This document shows, piece by piece, positions 43,101 to 54,500 of a DNA stretch of 64,000 nt. Positions within the stretch are counted from its first letter, which is position 1; every line of letters starts with the position of its first letter. The notes below the pieces were generated by a model that saw only the letters and a list, made by a program, of their open reading frames with translations, did no database searches and was not told where the DNA came from. Where the stretch lies: NCBI RefSeq assembly GCF_037126465.1, contig NC_088203.1:57759581-57823580 (forward strand). The letters run 5' to 3'. The translations under genes were made by a program, and so were the position numbers. Source of the stretch: Ornithodoros turicata. Lineage: Eukaryota > Arthropoda > Arachnida > Ixodida > Argasidae.

Positions 43101-44114
43101 AGGTTGGGCATGAAAATAAAACGTGTTCACAGCATCCTCTCGTTCCGCCAAGACAACCTTTTGCGAACCTTCGTGCAGAGAAACGTCACGTTGAGGAATG
43201 CCGCGAGCACGAAATTCGAGCGACTTCTGTACAAAACCATGTCGAACAGCACGTTCGGTAAGTCGATACAAAATGTGAGACGGATGAAAAAGTATGCCCT
43301 AGCCTACGACAAAGAAAGCGCGCTCCGAAAAGCTAGCTCTGTCGACAGTCAGCATTTTCACATTCTGAGTGATAAGTGCATCTTGTACGAGATGAAACAA
43401 CGCCGCATCAAATGCACGCACCCCCTTTACGTGGGCTTTGCCATTCTTGAAATATCCAAAGTCCGAATGTACAGCTTCATCTACGAGTCGCTCTTTTCTC
43501 GCTTGACATGTCCAGTGCAATTGATCTATAGCGACACGGACAGCGTAATTTTTTCTCTCACGTGTGAAAGCCTGGAAGAGCAGCTGATGAAGATTGAGAG
43601 TGAGTTAGATCTGTCTTCCTATCCGCCGGACCACCCACTTTTCAACGACGAGCACGCGAATCAGATGGGGTACTTCAAAGACGAGACGGGGGGCGGAGTT
43701 ATTCAGGAAGTCGTAGCCATCCGAGCGAAAATGTACAGCATTCTCTTGGCTGGGACACACAAACAGATCGCGAGAGCCAAAGGAGTTAAGAAAGACGTGG
43801 TGAGGAAACATTTATTGCACGAAGTGTACCGAGATTCTCTGTTCAATGAAAAGGCGGTCTCTCAGAAGCAGTGCACCATCCAGAGTATAAAGCAAACGAT
43901 GTACACCATTTCGAGACTCAAGAAGAGCTTGGTCCCCTACGACGACAAACGCTATCTCGTGGATGCCGTACACTCCTTCCCTTATGGGAGCTGCGAATAC
44001 GGTAAGCTTTCCTAGTGTTTTGACGCGTATAGGATTACGATAGTACTCCCTCTTTGTGCAGCACCGGAAAACCCGGAAGAGAGCCCGAGACCGTTGACGT
44101 CAGGCATCGAGTAA
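40174..44114 (+). CDS. POLB: Protein-primed DNA polymerase B, multi-exon, with apparent frameshift
   Basis: This is the replicative polymerase of Polintons. Proposed exons are 5' UTR about 39960-40018 and 40075-40174, then coding 40227-40463, 40622-44001 and 44062-44114; phases agree at every junction. The first ATG (A40174 with T40227-G40228) would be created by splicing and opens PRCLVCQYDPIDAM. Exonuclease motifs are FAVLDTES and HNLQYDLSSL. Polymerase motifs are YLDVNSLYPYAM, MSNSTFGKSIQN and YSDTDSVIF. A zinc-like CEFCGIEF...CDTCNLTC region lies between. The conserved frame shifts by -1 between about 41110 and 41200 (ECFKYSVLALLHP before, DWPPCFPVTYEDITLWERKN after), which would inactivate the gene unless it is an assembly error. 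Polyadenylation signal aataaa is at 44151. Confidence 0.88.
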
Positions 44115-44439
44115 CCGCGGAACAAAGAGCTGCACGCGCATGTAATCGAGAATAAAAGTTCTAGTCGAGACATCCCTCTCTCTCTCTCTCTCTCTCTCGC
44201 AGACAGGAGCAGCACGGGACATCGTGGCAGTGTGGTAGCGGAATGGGTGTACGAAAAGAATTACCATTCCGTCATCGTGCTGACGCAGTGACCCGCGCAA
44301 TGACGACGCTGCGATGAGGATACCCCATATCCTTTCTCTTGAGGCAAGTCAGGGAGGGTGCAGGCATCTATCGACCGAGTCCTTTGTATGTATTCAATAA
44401 AGATGTTTCAGTGAAAGAACACACAGAGTCTCGTCAAAG
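44115..44439. other. Polymerase 3' region
   Basis: It contains aataaa at 44151, a (ct)n microsatellite at about 44173-44198 ending in tcgcag, and a second aataaa at about 44398. The (ct)n-cag could act as a splice acceptor for an alternative 3' exon. I see no protein gene on the plus strand. Confidence 0.45.
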
Positions 44440-44898
44440 TTATTCGGACTGTTTAATGCGTTGCATGTCAATAACCAAGCGGTATTTCAATAAATCAGTG
44501 ACAAAGTTGACGATGTAGACTGCTTGCAAATGTCGCTGCTTCCGCAGGGCGTGCTTAATATGAGCGATGGCACGAGCGAGAAGGTCCACGATGTCTGCAG
44601 CGATGTAGTTGAATTCTGCGTTGGCCAAGCTCACAAATTCGCTCATCAGTCCCAGGGGTCCGTCAGGAACCGTTATGCAGACGTTCTTGTAACGGGCGTA
44701 AATTCGACGCACCATCTCCTGCAGCGGCCCCGGCGAGATCTCTCCTATATTGCCAAAGCCTACCATGTCTATCACGTAGCGAAAAGCAGTGATGACGAGC
44801 TCGTTGCGGGGACTTTCGCCGTTGAAACATTCCTTCTCCACTTCTTCCCAAGAAGCGTGGGTACGGGAACAATTTTGTAAAGAGTGGTAGCTGAACAT
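44440..44898 (-). CDS. Orphan protein driven from right TIR
   Basis: This 152-residue protein is of unknown family. It is largely helical (FRYVIDMVGFGNIGEISPG; IAADIVDLLARAIAHIKHAL; NFVTDLLKYRLVIDMQRI) and has no zinc motif, signal or membrane segment. The ATG at 44898 lies 44 bases from the TIR TATA box (44942-44935 on the minus strand). It is preferred to a GTG two codons earlier. It is the right-hand counterpart in position, not in sequence, of the orphan at 31090. Its promoter duplication suggests coordinate early expression, which is inference. Confidence 0.65.
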   Translation of the reverse strand: MFSYHSLQNCSRTHASWEEVEKECFNGESPRNELVITAFRYVIDMVGFGNIGEISPGPLQEMVRRIYARYKNVCITVPDGPLGLMSEFVSLANAEFNYIAADIVDLLARAIAHIKHALRKQRHLQAVYIVNFVTDLLKYRLVIDMQRIKQSE

Positions 44899-44908
44899 CT
44901 TCACGTAG

Positions 44909-46310
44909 TGATGACGCGAGCGCGGTGCGCGCTGCCTTTATACAGATAAACGCGCGCGCGCAAAGAACGGAGAATGAAAGCGAAACTGAAAAGCCACCCG
45001 TCGCCGCTAGGAGCGCGCGCGCGCAGCAGAGAGCCGAAAACACCCGCGGCCGGCGCAGAGGGAGCTAGCAGCGCGCGCGCGCATGCGCGGACGGGTGGAG
45101 CAGAGGGCGCGCGCGCGCATCCATAGCGGCCGCTGCGCGTCGCCTCTCTCAGTTTCTCTCGGACCGTCGCGGAAGACGGACGTGCGCTCCGCGCGCTCGC
45201 TCACTTTCTGGCTGGATCTCGTAGAGAGCCGACGTGTGTGTTCTCCGCGCTCGCTCAGTTTCTGCCTGGAAGTTGCCGCGGGGGAAAAGGTGAGTGATTT
45301 GACGCGCTCCTTTTCTCGTATGTTTGCCGTGTTTAGCGGTGACCGCGCTCGTGTTAAGCCTTTTCTCGCATGTTTAGACTTGTTTTGCGGTGTCCAAGCA
45401 TGTTGACGCATGTTTAGCGATGTGTGGTTCCCGCCTTGTGTTAGCTGCGTAGTGTTGAGGTTAGGCCTAAGCGATCGTCCCCGTAAGCCTCTTTCCTCGT
45501 ATGTTTGCCGTGTTTAGCGGTGACCGCGCTCGTGTTAAGCCTTTTCTCGCATGTTTAGCGATGTGTGGTTCCCGCCTTGTGTTAGCTGCGTAGTGTTGGG
45601 GTTAGGCCTAAGCGATCGCCCCCATAAGCCTCTTTCCTCGTATGTTTGCCGTGTTTAGCGGTGACCGCGCTCGTGTTAAGCCTTTTCTCGCATGTTTAGC
45701 GATGTGTGGTTCCCGCCTTGTGTTAGCTGCGTAGTGTTGGGGTTAGGCCTAAGCGATCGTCCCCGTAAGCCTTTTTCCCCGATGTGTACTGTTTTCTGTT
45801 TAGCAGTAGCGGTTAGACCTTTTCTCTCGCATGCCTAGACTTGCTTAGCAGTGCTGTCATTTTTACCCGCCGCTAGTATCTTGTTCTGTCTTTCTCGTCT
45901 AGAGCTATGATGGTGGCGCCATCTGGTGTGATGCCTTGCAACCAAGTGGCCACCTGTCGTCGATCTCTGCAACTGCTGGGTGCAAACTACCAACATGGCG
46001 GACGCTGGTCACTCGGGTGTTGCGGAGCGGCTTCTTCGCCGCGGCATCGTTGATTTTCGAATAAATTGTTTCTCTTCACTCTATTTCTATCTTTTTATTC
46101 TATTTTCTGCCTATTTTTTTATTTTTTATGACCACGATTATCCGGAAACGCACAACTGGTCTGGACGCGAGATAGACGTTCCCCAATTAGTGTGATGGCT
46201 CCCTGGAGGGTGCTGATTAATGTGGGGGGTCCCAATTAGCTCTAATTGCTAATTAATGGCGTCCAGACCAGTTGTGCGTTTCCGGATAATCGTGGTCAGT
46301 ACTTACTACT
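44909..46310 (-). repeat. Polinton right TIR
   Basis: The 1,402-bp inverted counterpart of 29660-31064 differs by a few bases and a 3-bp length difference. It contains the TATA box (44935-44942), (GC)n tracts, 141-bp units (about 45420-45790) and the terminal hairpin (46130-46297). It is followed by cacaag at 46311-46316. Confidence 0.93.
46130..46297. repeat. Terminal hairpin in right TIR
   Basis: The arms 46130-46168 and 46259-46297 are perfect 39-nt inverted complements around a 90-base loop region, which has smaller palindromes (aattagctctaatt). It ends 13 bases from the element tip. Confidence 0.9.
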
Positions 46311-46316
46311 CACAAG
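46311..46316. other. Target-site duplication of Polinton
   Basis: The sequence cacaag occurs here and at 29654-29659 (also 25539-25544 through the tandem duplication), the 6-bp repeat expected of Polinton integrase. Confidence 0.9.
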
Positions 46317-46471
46317 GCTAATAGAAAGTCTACTGAATGTCTGTGCTCTTTGTTGACTAAGTTCTGTAGAATGGAAACAAATGGTCAACAGCCATTTTTG
46401 TAAGGATTCAAGGTGATTGACCTGTTCTATCATGTTAAGTGGTTCTTCTGAAGTAGCGTGCGACGTATCCA

Positions 46472-46930
46472 TTATATATCAACACGTTTCTTTAGGTTTT
46501 TGATTTCTTTGTTTTGCTCAGACAGTTGCTTCAGAACTTCATCATACTCATCAGGCATAATCTGAACTGATGCCTCAACATTCTGAATAGTTTCTTTCAG
46601 AGTTAACAATTCATCTACTTTATCCTTTAGTGGCAGAAGCATTTGAAACATCATGGAAATTTCATTAAGCTTGCCAGTGATAGCTGTGTTGGAACCGCCA
46701 GATACATCAGAAGCACCATGAACATTTTCAGTGTCAATTTCTATAGTGCTCGTTGCATTTTTTGAGGTATCAAGATTCGTTTGTCGACCTTGGGCAGCTT
46801 TTGTTCTACATGTCTGACATTTCCATGCGGCTCGTCTGGTCGGGTGCGCCGTGTTATACACAATTAAAAATAAATTATTGAAAAACACACGCTTAAAATT
46901 CCATTCACCAAAATCCATCCGCTGAAACAA
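46472..46930 (-). pseudogene. LINE ORF1 fragment (PHD-type cysteines plus coiled coil)
   Basis: The minus strand reads RAAWKCQTCRTKAAQ, the last Cys pair of the PHD-like finger of CR1/L2 ORF1 proteins. It is followed by a Ser/Thr linker and a coiled coil (MFQMLLPLKDKVDELLTLKE, QLSEQNKEIKNLKKRV). The finger's first half is absent, so it is a 5'-truncated remnant. It overlaps an A-rich array at its left end in coding sense. Confidence 0.65.
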
Positions 46931-46995
46931 ACCTCTGAAAAATCCATCACTTTGAAATCCACACTTTCAAAATAAATCATAGTTAGGCTTATGTG
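46860..46995 (+). repeat. Phased A-rich array, second copy
   Basis: Units of about 14-17 bases beginning AAAA(T/C) end in aaaataaatcatagttaggctta, matching the end of the array at 3028-3175. The shared end shows a dispersed repeat family. Confidence 0.6.
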
Positions 46996-47328
46996 TACAC
47001 TATGGTCGTGCTACATTGGGTGAGCAACGCAGTGTTTTATGTGGGTGGCAACAAAAGATTAGGGCATTTTGCGATGTTCTACCTCGCATTTATCGTGTTT
47101 CTCCAAATTTATAGCTGGTATCATCGAAATATTGGCAAAATAAAATGTCGCGTATGAATACACCGATCTACAGGCCCCTCACCGGAAAGCAACTGACACG
47201 AGGCTATCGGAGGCTATCATGTCTGTACGAAGCGAGAAGTTACGACATAAACAACGAGAATTGCCGAGGTAGACCACAATCCGGGACGACACAGACATGT
47301 GAGCCTCAAACCCCCCAAAATTAACGAA

Positions 47329-47416
47329 TTCAAACAACTCAAGGAAAAGAGGTGCTGACGTCAGGAGCTGGAGCGATTGCTGGCGTGAGCACCTCTTTTC
47401 TCCGAGTTGTTTGAAC
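47329..47416. repeat. Hairpin, about 28-nt arms
   Basis: The sequence ttcaaacaactcaaggaaaa...gaggtgct and its near-complement agcacctcttttctccgag...ttgtttgaa surround a 30-base loop containing gctgacgtcagg. It could be a small foldback element. Confidence 0.7.
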
Positions 47417-47954
47417 TAGTGGTAGTTGTATCTGGTTGTGTTTGTTCAACTTAATATGGCGAGTTGGAGCAAATAAAAACATAGCGAATTTCCGCATATG
47501 TATCCGTTTCTCATGCGGTTGATCTTGACACATAACACTGCCAAGTTTTCCCCTTTCGCGTATCACAGATTGCTTGTACGGCGTTTAGCTGTGTGTAGAA
47601 CTACTACACTTCTTGTCTTCGTTTCTTTTTACACCTGTCATTCGTCCCTTCAAGTATCCCGAATATTTCTCTATACTCTTGCAGCAAGGTGGAAAAGCAT
47701 AATCTGTAAAATTGTAACCTGCCTCCACCCGTCTATGTTACAATATAGGTATTGCACAGATTACCCTGTAGTTAATTCTGAACTGCTGTTCTGAACTGTT
47801 CTGAACCCCGCCACAGGAGCATTTCAAGGATGGCATCCTATGGGAGGAAGCAGGCGAACTGCTGTTTTCTTCTTTTTTTTCTTTCAAATGGCCGACTGTG
47901 TCCTACCCATGCGCCCTACCTATGAGTTGAATTAAATTGCCTGCTTTTTCAAAT

Positions 47955-49435
47955 AAAATAATGATAATAATAATTTATTTCACCAATGACACTTGGTGAT
48001 GGGATACAGACAAAAAGCTGCAAAAACTGCAGCTTGACGAGGTCTGACCCCCCCCCCCCCTTTGTACACTCGACAGATACAACAAAGCAATGACAAATAG
48101 CAAACCAGACAATGGAAAGCGAACAGCTATGACAAAATAGCAAACCAGACGAATTACGGAGTGAGACAATGGTAATGACCACAATGCATTAAGATGCATA
48201 AAACAAAAAAGCTATGAGAACACACGAAATAATATGACTATCCTAGTGAACATACATGGCCTTTATAGAGCGAATTGAAAGACAGCTGATGTTAATGTTG
48301 TTTTGGATATGGGAATTGATATGTTGTGGAAGATTATATGAAACCAACTGCGAGCCATAATTAGTTCGTGCACACGGTGTGAAGTAGGGCTCATTGTAGC
48401 GTAGTGAATAAGAGGTTAATCGCATGGTTAAATTGGCTAGGGCTAGAAAGATGTGATTAGTTTGCTTTACTGAAGTTACATATGTAATGGACATACCGTA
48501 CTTCCATAATTCTGATTATGCTAAATTTCGCGAAGAGGGATCCTGATGGATGTAAAAAAGGAACGTTTGCTATGTGACGAAGTACCTTCTTCTGACACAA
48601 AAGGAACCTTTCAAGATTTGTTTGCGTTGTGGTTCCCCAAACTAGGTAACAGTATGTGAGGTGAGGGCAAACCAGAGCGTTATAGGTCATAACTTTTGCC
48701 TTAGTTGGAACGACGTTTCTGTGTCGACCTAAAATGCCGATAACGCGCGACATTTTGTTAGTGATGTAACCGACGTGTTTATTCCACGACATCGTATCAG
48801 TGAACCAGATGCCCAGTGACTTCACCTCCTTGACAAAAGATATCGTGCTTGTACCGATAACAATAGATTCGGAGCAGGAAATAGCCTTATGCAGTGGGTG
48901 GAAAACAGCCTTGGTTTTAAGGGGGTTAATTATTAATTTTTTTTGTAGACACGTGTAGAAGGTTGATAAGAAGTTGTTCATCTTTGTTGTTAAATCTGTG
49001 AGACACTTTCCTTGCAGGAATAGGGCGGTGTCATCAGCATAAGCTACTATCTTAATGTGGTTCGATAAGGCAAATATGTCATTCACATATATAATGAAAA
49101 GCAGTGGCCCAAGAATGCTCCCTTGTGGTACACCGGTTGTGATGTGGTGTATTCCCGAACACTGCCCCTGAATATCAACAAACTGTTTGCGATGCTGAAA
49201 ATAAGTGCGTATTAAATTTAATGGAACACCGCGGATACCGTAGTGCTCAAGCTTTTAAGAAGAGAACACCGTGATTCAGTAAATCCAAAGCCTTGGTGAA
49301 ATCAATGAACAGTCTCGGAGTAATGAGTTTTTCTTCGAACCCGGAAAGGATATATTCTTTCTTGGGCAGAAGAACTAGTTCTGCCGAGCGTTGCTTTCTA
49401 AATCCAAACTGAGAATCGGAAAGCATGGAAGCTGA
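47955..49435 (-). mobile_element. 5'-truncated LINE (reverse transcriptase and 3' end)
   Basis: The minus strand has TGVPQGSILGPLLFIIYVND, AYADDTALFLQGK (catalytic YADD), VKSLGIWFTDTMSWNKHVGY and VCPHLTYCYLVWGTTT. It ends at a tandem attatt tail (47955-47975), typical of CR1/L2-like 3' ends. At least one frame break at about 49085-49250. The endonuclease and ORF1 are missing. Confidence 0.82.
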
Positions 49436-50310
49436 GGCTCTCGGTACAAAACTAAAATCCTACACTCACTCTCCGTCACTATCGACCGAGCTCAGAGCTG
49501 AGTTGAAAGGATGGGTCATCGTAAACCTGTGAGCTGTTCAGACATAGGGTAATGAAACATTAGAATATGGTTGTCATTAATAAATATGGACAGGGTCTGC
49601 TCTGCTTTAAGAAGGGACGGTCCAGAACCCCCAATTCCAAACTCAGATGATGCTGTCATGCGGTTCCTCATCATACTCTTGTACCCTTGTCAGACGGGCA
49701 CATTTAGGGCCCTTTATCTCAACTGTTTTATTAGATAGGGCAACAAGTTCAATGCCGCAGAGAGCGCGAAACAGTGCTGCGTGAATGTTTTCTATCTCAA
49801 TTGTGGAATTTCCAAAAGGCCTTGAGATAAGAGGTCCTGAATGTGCCTGTGCGTCAGGGGTATTGCTCGCACTCTAAAATACCCCCTATGCATTGGCTTC
49901 TGAAAATTTATTAAAGTATCATTATTAGTAGTATCGTCTAGTATTAGTAGTAGTTACACTAGTATCAGTATTATTAGAGATTGCCACTGCCATCGGAATG
50001 ATGGCCTCACTGGGCATTAGTAGTGACTTTTTTTTTCGCTTGCTCACATCGCCAATTATATTCACCAGCACAAGCTGCAGCTCTTGAAACCTGTCTTGGT
50101 GCATTTCATGCTGTGCATGGGAATGGAACTTAGTGTTTGCTTTCACCAAATTACCACAATTTTCAGCTTACTTTTTGTGACATCATGAGCAGTGGCACAT
50201 CAAAACTGGATACGGCTAAGTTGTTTGCTTTAATTCAACTACTCGAAAACTATTCTGTTTTCAGACGTGTGGCTACACCCACAGTATGCAACACTGGAGA
50301 AGAACCTTAT
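49436..50310. other. No confident gene
   Basis: A minus-strand frame at 49925-50149 (NTKFHSHAQHEMHQDRFQEL) could be a further 3' exon of the THAP gene, but its junctions are not clear. An attagtagta microsatellite lies at about 49925-49975. Confidence 0.35.
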
Positions 50311-52334
50311 TCAGACAGAATCTGGATACCTGTCATGGTCCAGATCACTTTTTAAAATTATGCTCACAATACTGCAATTATCCTGCATCAGCTTGAGATA
50401 CCCGTACCTGTGTGGCTCATCCAGACTGGTGTCAGCCAGGTCTTGTCCCCCTGATGCGAAAAAGTTTTGAACAGAGTCTGGTGAACCTTCATCCACAAGG
50501 GGAGTTGATGATCTGGTGGGCTGGTAACCAGAGGGGCCGGCGACTGCAAAGCCGTCCTCAGGGAGCTGGGACACATTGCTAGGTTCATCCACGCTTGTGG
50601 CTGACATACGAGCTTCAGCACTAGCTCCAGTGGGTGGCACTTTAGGCACTTCCACGATCACTATTCGAGCTGTGTCTCCTGTGATGGAGATGTCTGTCTG
50701 TGTTGCAGCATCACATACTGATGGTCTCGCACCTGAGGAACACGTATATATATGCTGTAAACACTTGCAATCAAATGCTGCAACACTTGCATTTTGGTGG
50801 TGATCATAATCAACACAAAAAACTAACAATAATGACCCAAGAAAAAAATGCATGACAGGAAGGATCACACAGAACAATGTCCAAAAAACTGAATTCCAGT
50901 TCATCGGTGTGCGTTGCCTTTTCTGTTTGAGTGTCATTGCCCTTAATTTGTACTGTGCCACTATTTTCTAAGTTTCTGAAAGCGATACTCACTGTATTCT
51001 TCTAAACAACAGGTGACCTTTCAGCAAAACAATGCTCCAGAATGGTTGCCACAGTTGTGAATTAATAACACCATATAATTTACCATAATTTAGCACTGAT
51101 GCAATATATAAATATACATTTGAAACAGGATCGTTATACCAGTAACCTGAGGTCAGGGTACTTCATCCTTTTTCTAACCAGGTTACTTGTAGCTTGTACT
51201 CAATGATAATTACTTTGCAGATTATCTGTGTGTTATTGTGAATGTATCATTATTGTTACACTGCTTATGCAGCATACTTCCATTCTATACTGCATCTTCT
51301 TGACCATTAGATTTCCAGGAAGCGTCAGCATCATTTAGCTCGCTCCTCACTCTTGTCCAGAAAAGCATATGCCAGACTGGAAGGAGTGGTAATTAAAAAG
51401 GAGCCATGTGATTGCCTTTATGCATTCTAATTGGCGCAGCAAGGTTGTGAACTTGCCTGTTCTCATGGAGTCTGGAGCCAGAGGTTGCACAGTTGTCACA
51501 CCTCTGTCGGACTGCTGGGAAGAAATCAGTGCAGATGGCAGTAGTGCTCCTGGAGATTCCATGTACACTGACTGTACAAGGTCCACTGGCAGATGTGCCA
51601 CTGAATAGATGAGAAAATATAATACTTTCATAGAGGTTGATAGAAACTGCATCAACACCATTTTAGTTATACTGGCTAGTTAGAAGTTATACTGGCGCGT
51701 TGTACCTCCTCATCTCGTTCTAAAATAATAAGGAACGTCTTGGCACTCACCTGATGGCACAGCCTCACGGGCAGGGGAAGTACTGGGTACCTCAGGAGGT
51801 GCTTCTGCGAGTGGCACTGAACGTAACTGGTTAGTGATTTTCAACGTGTGATGAGCAACACTTATATGAAATGTATACTTACTGGCCTCCTCGGAACTGT
51901 CGGCAGCGCGATTTCTTCGTTCCTCACACTGCATACGGGGACAATGCAAACAATGCGGTAATGTCTCAACAAGAAATTGCGAACTCGGAACTTACGCCTT
52001 CCTGAGGTGACAAACTTGCTTCAGTGGTCATAGCTCCCTCACGGTCGTTGAAAATCGTGGGTATGGCATCACACTTCAGTGTAAGGGCCGGCCGCTTTCC
52101 GGGACGCGATAGACCGAACTCTTGTTTAAGTCTGCTGCCGAGCTCAAAGCAGTCCTCAGTGAAATGGTCCGAACACAGTTTACTATTCTTATAAAGCGTC
52201 CACCCGGGGCGGCGTACTTTCGAGATCCACAACTGCCTGAGGCACTCCTCCTTCGGAAACCCGAGAAATGACACACCTGTCGTATTTCGCCACTTGTTCT
52301 CGCAATGGATGAAGCAACATTTGCTCCCCACCAT
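50311..52334 (-). CDS. THAP-domain protein, five exons
   Basis: Exons 52334-51996, 51928-51883, 51816-51751, 51600-51457 (GC donor g|gcaagt) and 50732-50311 join in consistent phase to 338 residues. Residues 1-85 form a C2CH THAP zinc finger: CCFIHCENKWR, VSFLGFPKEECLRQLW, SKLCSDHFTEDCF, and the closing AIPTIF box. It is a sequence-specific DNA-binding module shared by transcription factors and P-element transposases. The rest is low-complexity, Pro/Ser-rich and has no transposase core visible. It could be a host gene or the remains of a domesticated transposase. A tgacgtca motif lies upstream at 52493-52500. Confidence 0.7.
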
Positions 52335-52479
52335 TGCAGAAAATGTGCCTTTCGAGGCTACTGAACAATTGACACTTCCAGAGAGTTGAAATGCGCTGCG
52401 TATCGAAACCGACAAAGCACGAGAACGATTGCTCACAGCGAACGCAACTCTCCGGGCAGCAGACGAGCAGACGCCGGAA

Positions 52480-54105
52480 GGACCCAGCCTCTGACGTCAT
52501 CAGCAGTAAGGCTAGCGCGGGTGCGGCCTTTAGTCGGGGGTGAAAATTCAATCTTTAAAAATCGGTTGTAAATTACATATGCCTCGCAGAGGCGAGATAT
52601 TTTGCATGAGTGGTGGGTATGGCATAAGGAACCGTACGGGATCGCCCGTTTGCATCCGCCCTGAGGTCCAGACACTCCCTTTAAGCAACAGTCTTTCCCA
52701 GTGCCATGCAGTCACGTGTATTATTATTCCATTTCTTTCATTCCAATCAATGTGTGACATGTTTGTTAAAGTGATTGCTAATGTGGACAATCACTGATCA
52801 GGTGGCCAAGATTTAAATCGCCCACAGTAATCTCCAGAATAGGCTGGAACGATGTGTAGGTAACAAATATCCACCTAACAGCCAGTGCCCGTTGAAAGCG
52901 GTGGGACGGCCACCCCTGTGACGTGAGTACGACAACCCTGATCGCTCTCCTCCAATTCCAGTTTCAGCCGCTAGGGTGTCGTCCGTCTTGCTTCCCAAGC
53001 CAGCACCGTGTTCAAGTTAAGGTTGGACGAAGCTGTACATAGAACACTTTGAGGCATGTAAATCTAAATTTCATCTTCTGTCCAGAATGCATGTAGGACG
53101 CGCAAATGTAAAGTGTTTCTGTAATTCCCATTTCCATGTAATCATGATTTTCTTTTCATAATGCAGCATTTTGCATGCCACAACATGCTGCCAGTGGACT
53201 TTACTGACTGTAAAAGACTAGTTGCCAGGAAATCAATCATGAATAAAGCTCAGCTTACACCAATGTGTGGGTTCGTTTCCAACTGTACACGTACAACACA
53301 CATTGCATATCTGTGCACGATATTTGTATGCTGGTCTCGCAGTGCATGTTTGATCATTGGCACGCAGGAGTGTATGATACCATACTATAAATAGTGGCAG
53401 GTTGTTACACAGAAACAATGGCCCATACCGCTTTGCTGTCTTCTCAAGGTCTGCGAGTTTTTCCACAATAAAGCGATTCAGGCCTTTCAGGGCAGACTGT
53501 AGGAGGCACTGGGGAACACCATTACGTTGAAGGCGTGTTTTGTAGCATTCTAATAGAAAGTTACCAAAAAGCACCATTAGTCATTGAGTTATGCATCTCA
53601 TAAACACAAAGGTAACTTCTGATATGACATGAAAATCTGTTTCATTTTCAGAACACCATTACCGAACCAAAAACAACATTATTATTCAATGTGTCTAGTA
53701 GGCATCACACAATGAAACACAAAAAGCAAAATGGAAGGCAGACACTATGTCCTTGTGTTACAGTGACTTTTCGTTCCACAAGCCATGGTCCTCATTCGGT
53801 GCACTAATTCTGGATGCACCGGGGATACAGTTGTTTGAAAAATGAGAATTTTGCGCGACTTTGGAGGCACATTTTGGCTTCCTTTGCTCATATAACTGAT
53901 TTTTGGGGCACTTTGCGACATTTTTCAGCAATGAATCTTCGGGATTAGAAAGAAAATCAACCACACAGTCAAAGTCCTTTACAACGAAGTCCAAGGGGCC
54001 ACGGAAAATATTCGCTGTAAAGGTGACTTCGTTAAAAAAGACCGTGGAGTGATATTGCAGTTCAAACTGACCGTAATAGTTGCGATGCAATAGTAGGAGG
54101 GTAGG
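52480..54105. other. No confident gene
   Basis: The frames present (for example 53233-53577, minus, with ALKGLNRFIVEKLADLEKTA) lack recognisable motifs. Part may belong to introns or UTRs of neighbouring genes. Confidence 0.4.
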
Positions 54106-54106
54106 C

Positions 54107-54500
54107 TTAGGGAGAAACCTATCACGCACGTGTGAAAATTTCTGCCGCTCCAGCGGCAACCAAAGTCCACACGCAGAGTCGTAGGCCCTATTTTGGCATC
54201 AGTTTCCGCGATGACAACATATTTCTGGAAACGAGTTTGAATACAAACCTCGCGGATGTTACGGCTCGCGGAGCCGATGACCGGTGTCGTATTAGCGTAG
54301 ACCCAGGAAGAAACCTATTACGTATCGTGTGAAAACAACCAAAGTCAAGTCCCCCACAGAGTCGCAGGCCCCTTTAAGTTTCCCTTTAAGTTTCGCTCCA
54401 CTATGACAACAAATTTCTGGGAACGAGTTTGAATACGAACCGCACGGAGGTTTGTTTATGCCACGCTTCGTGGAGCCGATGACCGGTGTCGCCACTGTCG
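54107..54500. repeat. Direct tandem repeat, about 195-bp unit, two copies
   Basis: The blocks gaaacctat(c/t)acg, caaccaaagtc, cagagtcg(t/c)aggccc, tttctgg(a/g)aacgagtttgaata and ggagccgatgaccggtgtcg occur in the same order at 54107-54292 and 54305-54500. The copies differ by insertions and substitutions, so the duplication is not recent. Confidence 0.7.

Larger units (their letters stand above)
29660..46310 (+). mobile_element. Full-length Maverick/Polinton (adintovirus-like) element
   Basis: The element is 16,651 bp. It begins agtagtaagtact and ends with the inverse, and is bounded by cacaag at 29654-29659 and 46311-46316. The 6-bp target duplication and AG...CT ends are Polinton hallmarks. 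The inverted repeats are about 1.4 kb and almost the same length. Inside are the integrase, packaging ATPase, cysteine protease, major and minor capsid proteins and polymerase B that define the group. Intact frames in most genes imply a recent insertion. Defects are a hAT-like insertion in the penton gene and a frameshift in the polymerase. Confidence 0.95.

Noticed and set aside
48050..48060. C run as a regulatory site
   Set aside because: It is a simple homopolymer in the LINE 3' region with no other support.
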